Assembly: GCA_029339505.1 (NCBI GenBank)
Contig: JAQISU010000041.1
Coordinates: 6,209,001-6,273,000 of the forward strand
DNA from: Unio delphinus
Lineage: Eukaryota > Mollusca > Bivalvia > Unionida > Unionidae
Direction: 5' to 3'
DNA: 64,000 nt
In this document: positions 13,572-22,389 of the stretch, one piece after another
How positions within the stretch are numbered: the first letter of the stretch is position 1
Layout: each line of letters starts with the position of its first letter
Translations under genes and position numbers: made by a program
The notes under the pieces: generated by a model
Databases searched by the model: none
Told to the model about the DNA's origin: nothing
What the model saw: the letters and a program-made list of their open reading frames with translations, nothing else

Positions 13572-14365
13572 ATTAATGACGAATGCTGGCTGATTCGTAC
13601 CGTGGCTGATTCGGACCATAGCTAATTCGGCCCAAATTACGGGCTGATTCGGCCCAAATTACGGGTTGATTCGGACCAGATGACGGGCTGATTTGGACCA
13701 TGTGAACTATTATAAGAAAAACCATGTAACACACACATTATTTAGTTTGGTAGTTATTACTGTTTTTGCAGACATACTAAGAGCATATAAAAAGTTGATA
13801 TTCGGTTTTTAAATTTACGTAAGACAGTTGCTAGCAAATTTCTAACCGAAATCAGAACAAACTCCTTATTAACTACAGCATTTAGATTTGTTCAACCCAA
13901 AAAAAGAATATATATATATGTAATAAACTGACAACGAACAGTGCAAAATTAGTACCTATCTAGCCTGAGCGCTTTCGACTCTTAATGGGTCTTTTTCAAA
14001 GGCAAATACAAAACAGACAAGACAAACAAATAAAACATTAAAAATGGTTATGTTTGCAAAGTTTTACATGGCTGTTTCTACTGAAATTAAATATTTAAGT
14101 TTATATTGTGCTATTAGTATATAGCAAAATAGACAATATAAATAAATTCATCATACATCTAGCAAAGGCATAACCCTACCATATTGTAAATTCAGATCAA
14201 TATGTATGAATCAGACGAAACCTATTGATATTTCACATGGTCCGAATCAGCCAAAAATCTGGTCCGAATCAGCCAGAAATCTGGTCCGAATCAGCCCGTA
14301 ATTTGGACCGAATCAGCTTGGTCCGAATCAGCCATGGTCCGAATCAGCCTGTTACCATTAATGAC
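13572..14365. mobile_element. Fold-back DNA transposon (non-autonomous) with iterated 15-bp motif in its arms
   Basis: The left arm (13581-13700) has several copies of ggctgattcggacca. The right arm (14236-14356) has the reverse complement tggtccgaatcagcc repeated about six times. The central part, about 530 bp, is AT-rich and has no transposase. The 9-bp sequence attaatgac flanks the element directly at 13572-13580 and 14357-14365 and is a target-site duplication. The duplication length and long arms would fit a Mutator-like or fold-back element; the superfamily is inference. Confidence 0.85.
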
Positions 14366-14469
14366 ATGGAGTCCGCAGTAGCAGCTTTACTTACCGGTAG
14401 GTCAGATCCACTAGATACTACACTTGCCCTCTGGGTAAAACTCTATGTCCATTTGATTTTTCCATTTAG

Positions 14470-14720
14470 GAGGAAAAACAATAATGAGATCTTCAAGATG
14501 TCTTCCATCATAGGATTAATGGATACAAGACCAACTAGATGTCACAAAAAATCTACTGTTGAAAACTTAATGTTAATACGACTCCTTCTAGGAGGAACAG
14601 TGACAAGATTGCGACTATATTGGTTATCAGATTGACACAAAAAAATAATCCATTATAAAAAAATCTTCCTTCGAAAACATGCTGACAGGACTTAACCTTC
14701 AGGAGGAGGAACCAGGGCTA
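14470..14720. repeat. Dispersed repeat, also present right of Polinton A
   Basis: Diverged phrases such as actgttgaaaacttaatgtt followed by a gactcc/gacta block and gaggaacagtgac recur at about 26440-26660 (ggaaactcaatgttaatatg, gagggacagtgataacc). The similarity is partial and the family is not identified. Confidence 0.45.
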
Positions 14721-15011
14721 GGAATAACGCACAAATGTGTCTGATACACTAAAACTAAAAATGACATTAAAAATCCCTGTCTAAGAGTCCCATAGAATGC
14801 AATAAATGCTGCGGACCAAGTAAATTTCCAGCTTACATAAATGGCAGAGGTTTCTCAAAACAGATGTCTGAAGGATTTTCTATGTCTGTTGAGGTCATCT
14901 TCATTAATTATGTGTTCATTTTGGAGTGTAACCGAATATGTATAGTGCGTGTGATCTCGAAAGGATGAGACACTAAGGATTCAAATTAAATCGGAAGATA
15001 AATTCATGCTG

Positions 15012-15112
15012 AGTCTAGCAGCAGAAGAGCTCAGCCCACCATTTTTTTCCAGCAATCGTTTTGCTAAAATAACGGTTATTTTTTTTATTTCATCAACGAC
15101 GATAAAACCTAG
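15012..15112. repeat. Left terminal inverted repeat of Polinton A
   Basis: It runs from agtctagcagcagaagagct through ttttgctaaaataacggtta to catcaacgacgataaaa. It pairs with 25918-26013 read on the other strand at roughly 85 percent by eye. Confidence 0.85.
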
Positions 15113-15212
15113 GTTTTCAGGATTAATTAACTATATATTTTATATATAAATATCAAACACCAGAGAAGCACAAATCACTAGATTAACTGGAGAACGATTG
15201 GGTGCGAATTAA

Positions 15213-15492
15213 TTAACCATATATGGTATCCAATCCGATTCGGTATCTTGTTCGAGGATCTGATAAATTTATCATTATAAATCCGTGTAGGCTTGCCTGA
15301 GCACGGCTAAAGAAATTTTTTAATTTGTTATAGTCCATGTCGTCGCAGCACCAAGTTTGAAAAATATTTCTAAGTGTATGTGTATCAGTCCCGTTGAACA
15401 TCGCTAAAACATTGCAGTTCTCTCTAATCACCTTTGGAATTTGAGTGTATCGATGAGTGAGATATATCAGATCGGTGTTTTTATGTCGCCCT
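15213..15492 (-). pseudogene. Packaging ATPase (FtsK/A32-like), C-terminal half, Polinton A
   Basis: The frame contains NCNVLAMFNGTDTHTLRNI, a CCDDMDYNKLKNFF block and DPRTRYRIGLDTIYG before the stop. It matches, block for block, the ATPase C-terminus of Polinton B on the + strand (39096-39678). In Polintons this NTPase pumps the genome into the capsid. The Walker A half is missing: around 15492-15517 the sequence switches directly to phospholipase coding on the other strand, so a deletion removed the N-termini of both divergent genes. Confidence 0.82.
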
Positions 15493-15516
15493 TGGGAAAA
15501 TATCCGAGCTGGATTT

Positions 15517-15660
15517 GAACTCGATTAGATATCAGACTTGATGACCAAGATCAACCTCGTCGTGGTGAATATCCGATAAAAGCTATCGATGATGCCTGTC
15601 GCGTTCATGATATCGCATATCGAAGTAATGATCTTGAACAACGTCATCTCGCAGATATAT
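15517..15660 (+). pseudogene. Phospholipase A2 (parvovirus VP1 type) fragment, Polinton A
   Basis: About 48 codons of the catalytic core remain: TRLDIRLDDQDQPRRGEYP, then AIDDACRVHDIAYRSN with the catalytic His-Asp pair, then LEQRHLADI. It aligns with the fuller copy at 33994-34504. The N-terminal zinc-ribbon region and calcium loop are missing, as is the C-terminus. It then runs straight into integrase-tail sequence, marking a second deletion junction near 15660. Confidence 0.8.
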
Positions 15661-15790
15661 AATAAATTCACGCAGATACTACCTAGTAATGTCACAGTAA
15701 GATATTTATATGAACCAGGTGAGCTTGAAGGTGATATAAGAAGATCAACTGATCCGATATGGAGCATCACAGACATAACAGCGATGATCT
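15661..15790 (+). pseudogene. Integrase C-terminal tail fragment, Polinton A
   Basis: The frame gives NVTVRYLYEPGELEG followed by TDPIWS. The same wording lies at the 3' end of the integrase of Polinton B (33183-33295, minus strand). No catalytic core remains here. The assignment depends on that neighbour. Confidence 0.65.
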
Positions 15791-15879
15791 CAAATGAGTA
15801 TATTGTGGTGAATCTCCTTCGTAGTATTCAACTATGGTTCCGAGTCGCTAATTATTTGATAAATATTATTTGATAAATA

Positions 15880-16905
15880 AACTGTTGTTTTTCAGATGAA
15901 CATCTCTCTTGCTGTTGTATTGTAAAATCCAATTCTTCGTCGTCGAGCACTAATCGGGTACATTTCCGTTTATGATCGTCTGCTCCACCTTGAGTAAACT
16001 TTCCAATTATTATTCTTCCTAGATCTTTTGCTTGTTGTTCAATGTGGTTACGTAGAATTTTTTTTTCCCAATCATCGAATTTTTCTGGTGTTTGTAACAA
16101 TACATCGATTTGTTTCCGATATGAGATTATCGCGGAGGAAACAGTCAACGAGGTCAACATCCTTTTATCTAACAGAAACCTCAGTAACGCTATTGGAGCC
16201 CATTTTTTTCCACAGAAAGATGTTTTCTTATCCAGAGATAAAATATCGGATGAAGATTATCTGCAAAATTGAATGATGTAACGTTGGCGAATCCGGTTAA
16301 ATAAAATGTTTCATTAGTCGCCACTCTTTGTCATCTCGTGTGTTGGATGACCAAATTGTGCAAAGTATTCACCGCATTCTCTGTACCCGAGAAACTTGCA
16401 GGGTAACACACTGCTATGTCAACATATATCATATCATCGGTGTTATATTTTGTATTTCATTGCCCACCATGACCGTGTTCTACACAGCTAGCTTGAACAT
16501 CTTCGAGAAGGTCAGATCTAGTTGGTTTGGAATAGTTTTTTTCTCTGGCAAAATGAGCTGCTACTGATGGCACCGTGAAACAATTTCGGGTAATTTCTTC
16601 GGTGTGTATTGTAAACTTCGACGCGAGGTTATTCATTTTTGTTTGAAGAGCTTCTGTTCGATATAAGTCTCCATTTGTCTTAACAAATTGATCGTATTTT
16701 CCTCCTTGTTCACTCTTAAACAACCACACATAAACAGGATATGTTTTACTTATCTCGTAGATACAATTAAATATATCTCTGTGATAATATTTTACTGTTC
16801 GTGATACTGGAAATACTCGCACGGAACTACTCCGTGCATGAGAATTATGATCGATGATTTCGATTGGAATCCCTCCTATTTTATAATGACCAGATTCATG
16901 AAAAC
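15880..16905 (-). pseudogene. Protein-primed family B DNA polymerase, middle part, Polinton A
   Basis: Minus-strand frames give VYVWLFK...GKYDQFVK, NCFTVPSVAAHFAREKN, DVQASCVEHGHGG, the motif A region YVDIAVCYPASF and, after a frame change, IIGKFTQGGADDHKRK and LVLDDEELDF. These occur in the same order in Polinton B (30612-31440), so they are parts of one polymerase gene. In Polintons this enzyme copies the element using a protein primer. The gene stops abruptly at about 15880, before motif C; everything from there to the integrase tail is deleted. Several stops and shifts confirm that it is dead. Confidence 0.85.
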
Positions 16906-17640
16906 CTCTCCTGTGATTGTTTTTACAGTTATTGGAACTTTTATTTTCTTCTCCAACTCAGCAATATAGTTTATTGATGATCCTGTTTTTTTATATCGAC
17001 TCAGCCCAAGCTATTATTTTGGATTTCTTAACTCGGTTAATTCATTACCTTGTTTGGTGTTTTTAAAATGTTATATGACTCGTTCAGCAGCGCAATTCAA
17101 CACCGTTTAAATTTTCATCGGGGAAAGTTTTTTTATATCTGGGATATTTATTGAAAAGATTCTAAACATTACTGCGTTAAACGGATACGATTGATTGTAA
17201 TATCTGCTATCGATTTCAATTAATGTACCAGGTTCGTTTTTATCGTTCAAAATTATCAATTTCTTTTTAACTCTTGTTGAACTCATTATACGTTCACGAT
17301 GATCAAATATTTCCCATGCTGTTTCCCGTTGATATCTTCTATAAGTTGTTATATATTTGACCATAATTATGTATCTGACATTTTCAAATTTTATCTTTGA
17401 TTATATTTCCTTGGCTCATTTTTCCGTCATGGTGTTATCGTCCTTAGATAATGTTCGATACGTCGAAAAGACATGATCAGCTCCATCTCTGAGAAATTCA
17501 TATTTTTCTATTTTGATACTTTTTATGATTTTTGATTTCCATCGTCGTGGTTTTAACTTTGCGTCGAGGTCAAATTTTCTTCGCCGAGGATATGTTTTAA
17601 TGTTGGTTGATAGCTGCTATACCATTCTCATTACACTATT
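16905..17640 (-). pseudogene. Upstream polymerase region or separate gene, Polinton A
   Basis: Broken minus-strand frames with protein-like composition continue upstream of the polymerase. One (17364-17107) starts MVKYITTYRRYQRETAWEIF and ends KKLSPMKI. Another (about 17600-17400) is rich in lysine and arginine, for example KLKPRRWKSKIIKSIKIEKY. They could be the polymerase N-terminus or a small separate gene. No exonuclease motif was recognised. Confidence 0.45.
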
Positions 17641-17648
17641 TAATTTTT

Positions 17649-18021
17649 TTAATCTTTTTTTTCATATTCGTCGTTAGATGCCTTCATCGCTGTCATTTCA
17701 TCGTTGTACTTAGTTGTCATCGCATCCAAAGTAGTTCGGAGTTGATCACGGTTTGCTTGCAACGTAGTAGTTTTAACTTTTAACTCGGAAATTTCTTCGC
17801 AAAGTCCTCGCTGTTTCATACGTTGTTGTTTTGCAATGCGATATTCTTCGGCGGAACCTTTCGTTGTAGCTGCCATAGGCTCCCTTGACCATATTTTGCA
17901 TAACCGCGATAATCCTATCTTGTATTCCCGGGATACTTCGACGGTACGTTTGACACCTCTCAACAATAATATTTTTTTCGTCTTCGCTGTTGAGATAAGT
18001 TGGTGCTCTCATATATATCAT
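17649..18021 (-). CDS. Coiled-coil protein, Polinton A
   Basis: The frame begins MIYMRAPTYLNSEDEKNIIV (18021) and, after a frame change near 17870, continues as a charged helix: EEYRIAKQQRMKQRG, EEISELKVKTTTLQANRDQL, then a lysine-rich end NDEYEKKD. The heptad-like spacing suggests a coiled coil. There is no match to a known family from memory. Position between polymerase and virion genes does not settle its role. Confidence 0.5.
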
Positions 18022-18232
18022 CGAAGATTTTCATATAAAAATTATACTCGGGAATTACATTCAAAAATAACACTCGAAGATCATGGGAATAAAAATATTA
18101 TGCTCAAAAATATTAGTGAACAATTTCAATCACTTGCAAAATGTGCTGGGTTTTTACAATATTTTGTTTTAATATACAAACTCGTGGACATATCATAGAG
18201 GATAGATTTGAAATTTTAATTATTTTTTTTTC

Positions 18233-18490
18233 TTCAATTTTTTTTCCATCTGCGGATGTTTCTGGGACAGAACCCAAAACTTTCACAGATAATATTTCCT
18301 TGAGACGTTTCAAAGTCCAAAGATATACACGAATGAGCATAATTCACGATCTGATCGTGGTTACAGCTAATTATCATTATAGGATCACACTGAAGCTGCT
18401 TCAGTTGATGATCCGTCAATAGAAACTTTTCATTTCCAAATTTATCTACGACGATTTCAAAGTTATCAACAAGTAATTCCTTGAAAGATC
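18233..18490 (-). CDS. Unassigned Polinton A reading frame
   Basis: An open minus-strand stretch with protein-like composition, including VDNFEIVVDKFGNEKFLL, CDPIMIISCNHDQIVNY and CESFGFCPRNIRRWKKN. It is not recognised. It may be the end of the virion-like protein just upstream (18500-18960), reached by a frame change. Confidence 0.4.
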
Positions 18491-18960
18491 TTCAATTATG
18501 ATTTCACATCCAGGGTAATTTGTAGTTGTTCATTTGATGAATCTATCAAATTAAAATCTTGATGGACTAGTTTGAAATTCATTCTCGTTATCCAGGTTGT
18601 TACTGATTGCCAAGTGTATTGGATTAACCGCTGTTTGTACAATCAAACTTCCCGGGGAACCCTTTGGAGAAAACGTATATAAGATGTAACCTTGATCAGC
18701 TCGATTTGATGACGATGTATCAGCGCTATAAATACCCAGTACAACATCACAAATAAGATGTATCGCGATGATTGATGTTATGTCGACGTTACCTAGAGAT
18801 ACCTCTCTACCTGTTCCGTCGGGAGCATTATTGTATCGGAGAATAGTTACCAGGGGTATTGTTTTTAACCACGTAGCGTGAATTTTATAAAAATATTCGT
18901 CTATGAGCTCATTAAAAGATTTTCTCAAATTGATGTGAATAGGATTTTTAAACTGAGATA
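18490..18960 (-). CDS. Probable virion protein, Polinton A
   Basis: The frame reads NPIHINLRKSFNELIDEYFY, a beta-rich middle (TILRYNNAPDGTG, EVSLGNVDITSIIAIHLICD) and, after a shift, FNLIDSSNEQLQITLDV, typical of the last strands of a jelly-roll capsid or penton protein. It lies just downstream of the ORF at 19121-19897, and the two might once have been one gene. Function is inferred from fold-like pattern and position only. Confidence 0.45.
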
Positions 18961-19120
18961 AATTATCTTATGTCAACTAAAACATATTTAAAATTTGTTT
19001 TCGATGTTCTCCTTTACTTTTGATCACCGCTTTTAATAATCGTTTATAAAGATGGTCTTCATCGGATATAATCTTGATTTAGTTTTTCTACATATTTTAT
19101 AATTTCATCACGCGATTTTG

Positions 19121-19897
19121 TTACCCCGGAAAGATAATCTGGAAAATGTGTTGTTTAAGTATCAACCAGTAGTAGTTAAAATTATTATTTATTTGATTAA
19201 AATTTTTATCAAGATCTGAAGGATCAGCTCGATAATACCGATCAGGAGTTCCATCGTAAATAAAACTCCATATAACTTCCTTAAATGGAGGATCCCCGGT
19301 AACTGTAATTTCTTCTCGATTAGCAAACAGTGCAGTATTTATAACATCTTTATAGTAAAGTATTATTGTATCATGATATGATTGGTTATCAGAGGTGAAA
19401 TCAGATTTTTTAGGCTCGGTTAAACGTGGTTCGTCAACAATGGTTTTTCCGTATGGTGATTTGTCAGGCCATCCTAATATGGTTCTGATTGAGGTATCAT
19501 ATATGTATACGGCATACTCGGGATATTTTATCTCGAACGCGGTTGATAGCGATGGTTCATGAACGGTTATCTCGATCTGAGATTCTACTCCTGTGATTGA
19601 TTTTATTCCATGTTGAATCTCATCGTTGATATCTTCGATGTCATAAGATCCCTTTGGAAGATATATTGTTTGCCAATCAGGTGTATCCGCAGTGACACAG
19701 GCACCGGGTTTATTCTTGTACGCGAATTCAAAACTGTTATTGGGTGGTTTTCGTGCAGATGATTCCGATCTGATATTGGGCCAACTGTAGTATACTCGAA
19801 GTTGAGTTAGCGCGATCTTTTTTGCTGGAATCGGAGTTGGAAATTCAATGCTGAATTTGGGTTTCTTCGTTATTTCACCGGGGCGGTATTTTCCGCT
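19121..19897 (-). CDS. Conserved Polinton virion-associated protein (YYSWPNI family), Polinton A
   Basis: An uninterrupted frame of 258 codons, the longest intact one in the element. It opens right after a TAA at 19898-19900 and has no ATG near its 5' end, so the start was probably lost or lies in another frame (SATSQELLQRKAENTAPVK precedes it). Key blocks are EFPTPIPAKKIALTQLRVYY, SWPNI, NNSFEFAYKN, TIYLPKGSYDIEDINDEIQ, FEIKYPEYAVYIYD and TILGWP. Polintons and adintoviruses often carry a protein with this layout (a locally folded base followed by a LPxGxYxIxDIN block). It is generally uncharacterised and thought to be structural. The unbroken frame amid broken neighbours is notable. Confidence 0.65.
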   Translation of the reverse strand, partial: SGKYRPGEITKKPKFSIEFPTPIPAKKIALTQLRVYYSWPNIRSESSARKPPNNSFEFAYKNKPGACVTADTPDWQTIYLPKGSYDIEDINDEIQHGIKSITGVESQIEITVHEPSLSTAFEIKYPEYAVYIYDTSIRTILGWPDKSPYGKTIVDEPRLTEPKKSDFTSDNQSYHDTIILYYKDVINTALFANREEITVTGDPPFKEVIWSFIYDGTPDRYYRADPSDLDKNFNQINNNFNYYWLILKQHIFQIIFPG

Positions 19898-19937
19898 TTA
19901 CGTTGAAGTAGTTCTTGCGATGTTGCCGAATATAATA

Positions 19938-20405
19938 TTATAATCGAATATAATATGTGTTGTCTATTTCTAATTTTGACATCGCGGAATCATAAACATG
20001 TACGATCACGGAGAACTCATCGTCGGATATGAACGTGTCATTGAGAGACGACGATATCATCGCTGATAATTGCGAATGCGCGGTTGATACAGTATGGAAT
20101 TTAATTATGTAGTCGTGTAGTTTACGCTGACTGCACGATAATTTTTTGTTATTATAGAAATTACTACTGGTTGTCGCCGCAGATATACAAATTGGAACAA
20201 CTATCGGGGCGACCATTGTCGCCGAGGAAAGTATTATACCCGCTCCGGTGATTACACCTAAAACCGAGTATACGATATCATCAACGGTAGTAATTCTTCG
20301 CCGATACATTTTTATTTTCATCTGATACTCTTCAGTGAACGATTTGAGTTTAGTTTGAAATTCGCTTACTTGGTCATAACGATATTGTTGTGATGTCGAT
20401 GACAT
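19938..20405 (-). CDS. Membrane-hairpin protein, Polinton A
   Basis: From the ATG at 20405 the frame runs 155 codons to 19938 without a stop. It starts MSSTSQQYRYDQVSEFQTKL, has a basic helix (MKIKMYRRRITTVDDI) and then a hydrophobic stretch of about 35 residues, IVYSVLGVITGAGIILSSAT followed by VAPIVVPICISAAT, likely a membrane hairpin or two helices. A polar C-terminal half follows. The start sits about 24 bases after the stop of the previous gene. This is a plausible virion membrane-active or entry-related protein, but the family is not known to me. Confidence 0.6.
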   Translation of the reverse strand: MSSTSQQYRYDQVSEFQTKLKSFTEEYQMKIKMYRRRITTVDDIVYSVLGVITGAGIILSSATMVAPIVVPICISAATTSSNFYNNKKLSCSQRKLHDYIIKFHTVSTAHSQLSAMISSSLNDTFISDDEFSVIVHVYDSAMSKLEIDNTYYIRL

Positions 20406-20428
20406 AGTTTTATTTACAATAGAAGATT

Positions 20429-20636
20429 TCAATTAAGCTGTTTACTCAAATCCGCAACAAATTCCACGTACCATGTTATTGATACTCTAGCCAAATTATC
20501 ATCGGTGGCAGTTATTGTGAATCGTTCAGTTATTCCCTTGTCGCTGATAGTCAATATGGTATTGTTGACTCCGGTTGAACTCGTCGATGAAATATTAAAC
20601 TGGGTCAGAGACACCAATATTAGTCTATAAATACCT
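20429..20636 (-). CDS. Small beta-rich protein, Polinton A
   Basis: The open stretch follows a TAA and reads GIYRLILVSLTQFNIS, GVNNTILTISDKGITERFTI, then YVEFVADLSKQLN and a stop. It is rich in threonine, serine and beta-branched residues and may be the distal part of the fibre-like gene immediately upstream. There is no ATG; the first good start codon is unclear. Confidence 0.45.
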
Positions 20637-20759
20637 TAAAACGTCGCGGTGATATCTAGTTTATTATTTTGTGGGGTCTACGCAAATGATCCGTGTTGGA
20701 TCGTGTATACCGCGTTGATATTTTACTCATGAGGAATTTTGACTTTATTTAATCGTTCA

Positions 20760-21543
20760 GTAATTTTAGGAAAATCTTCATTGATACCATCAAAAAAAGT
20801 TTTAATATCTGTGATAGATTTTTTTTATATCCGCGATTGAATCTGAAAATGATCTCTCTTCGCAAATGACACCTAATCGTTGATTAATCGCGTCTATTTT
20901 ACCGAGTCCGCTAAAAATACCTGAGACATTCGCGGGAACAACTGGCGGTTTACCAAAAAAATCATCGATGGTGTCATTATTCTTTCTGAAATTTCTACGA
21001 AGACCAGCAAATTGACGAACATAAACATCATTCAACATCGCAGCGTTGTGAATTTTTCAATAGCGATTTTTATTTCTGTGATATTTGGTGTGGTCACCGG
21101 TGGAACCCCAAAGAAATTAGCAATAGGAAGTTGAACATCGGTAATACTTTTTGTAATCCAGCAAATTGATTTACATGACCATCATAATTGTTTACATGAA
21201 TGTTAAACTGTCTCACATGTGTATGATAATCATTATTTAGCGCCACTATTTTATCGTTGATGGATGAAATTTTATCATCTCATTTGAGTTTGCATTGAGT
21301 TTCAAACACCGCGATAGCATCATTTGTTACCGGGGTTGGTTTAACTAAAATATCACGAAAAGAAATATCACTAGTTTTCAATTTTCCTTGGCGATCTTGA
21401 AATACAACGATTTCATCCTGTGCCACACCTACAAGGTTTAATGTTTCTGATAGCGCCTGTGATATAAACTTCTTCACCTCTTCGGGGGAAACTCCTTTGG
21501 TTTTCCCTGTACGTGAGAGAGATCTTCCCCAAATGTCTACCAT
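20760..21543 (-). pseudogene. Fibre-like protein with repeated modules, Polinton A
   Basis: The gene starts at ATG 21543 (MVDIWGRSLSRTGKTKG), eight bases after the protease stop. After about 85 codons there is an in-frame TGA, but coding continues in the same frame (DDKISSINDKIVALNNDYHT). A repeated module follows: HVRQF, then HVNQFAGL...FFGVPPVTTPNI, then YVRQFAGL...FFGKPPVVPANV, separated by at least one shift. Heptad-like polar helices with periodic repeats suit a trimeric shaft or stalk. The first block (SPEEVKKFISQALSETLNLV, VTNDAIAVFE) would be the virion-anchoring part. The fibre role is inference. Confidence 0.6.
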
Positions 21544-21550
21544 TATACGT

Positions 21551-21893
21551 TTATGATCTCTTTAAAAAGTTATTACTGGTGTATTCGTGTACGGTTTTAT
21601 GGGGGAGTTTGGACGATTTTGAGATAGCGGTTAACACGTTAATGGTTTCTCGGCCACATATAGGAGGATCGGTTAATGTCTGCTTTGGTAACGTTGAATA
21701 CCAAACAGGAGGTTGTACCTCGGAGATATATTTAAGAAATTCTTTTGTGTCGCTAGTTCATACGAATCAAAATAATAATTTATTCAGGATGTATTTCATA
21801 CGCGACCCAATGAGTTCCAGGTCCGGTGTTATCATCAAGATTAATTATACCAGTTTCTGGGATCGATGGTTGATTTGGTAATTGATCTTTCAT
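21551..21893 (-). pseudogene. Adenovirus-type cysteine protease (adenain-like), Polinton A
   Basis: It begins MKDQLPNQPSIPETGIINLD and reaches GPGTHWVAYE, where His-Trp is the catalytic histidine context of the adenain family. After a frame change come YFDSYELATQKNF, with the acidic member of the triad, and, after another change, DPPICGRETINVLTAISK, which carries the catalytic cysteine. Such proteases cut capsid precursors during maturation and are a hallmark of Polintons, adenoviruses and virophages. The N-terminal part normally present before GIINLD is very short here, so this gene is probably truncated as well as frameshifted. It lies directly upstream of the fibre-like gene. Confidence 0.82.
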
Positions 21894-21913
21894 GAAAACA
21901 CTTCTAAAACGTT

Positions 21914-22104
21914 TTATCGGGAAGTTTTTTTTTTACCGCGTCGATTAAGTCCCGGGAGTCTCAATCCTGCTCTGTACCGGGTAAATCGACTGCCTGGTAG
22001 TCTGAGACCTTTTCCCTTTTTTTGTATCCTTTTCCGATAATTTTATTTACACCAGCAGCAGCAAGTGCAGCAGCAGCACACAATCCAACCGCTTTAGCGA
22101 TCAT
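21914..22104 (-). pseudogene. Small basic protein with GLRLPG repeats, Polinton A
   Basis: From ATG 22104 the frame reads MIAKAVGLCAAAALAAAGVN, an alanine-rich hydrophobic helix, then KIIGKGYKK. One base shift later it continues as KGKGLRLPGSRFTRYRAGLR and LPGLNRRGKKK to a stop at 21914. The LRLPG motif occurs twice in a strongly basic tail, resembling small DNA-binding or minor capsid proteins of adenovirus-like elements. The ATG overlaps the stop of the previous frame (ATGA). Confidence 0.5.
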
Positions 22105-22262
22105 AGGTGCATGTTAGAAATTCCAGAAGGTGAACATTTTAACTGAACTCCCGTGTTCGCCTTTAACGCGCTGTTAAAATGTCTTAGCTGAGTTTTTGTC
22201 AGCGACAATTTATTTGGTCCTCTGTTTGCTATCTGTTCACGCTTTAAAATTATTTTTGCTCC
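22101..22262 (-). CDS. Short reading frame upstream of the basic protein, Polinton A
   Basis: An open minus-strand stretch includes KIILKREQIANRGPNKLSLT, QLRHFNSALKANTGVQLK and ends SGISNMHL. The stop overlaps the next ATG. It is protein-like in composition and compactly packed but not recognised. Confidence 0.4.
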   Translation of the reverse strand, partial: GAKIILKREQIANRGPNKLSLTKTQLRHFNSALKANTGVQLKCSPSGISNMHL

Positions 22263-22389
22263 TCACGTAGCAGAGTTTTCGATTGAAGTTTCTTTGACTG
22301 ACCAGGGATCAAGGTGACATTAACATGACTATACGACATTTTTATATAAATAACAGATCATCTAATTGTTACATGTTTTTGGAAAACAA

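Noticed and set aside
21513..21881. A 122-codon + strand frame opposite the Polinton A protease.
   Set aside because: The opposite strand carries the His, Asp and Cys motifs of the adenain-like protease over the same bases; the + frame has no recognisable features.
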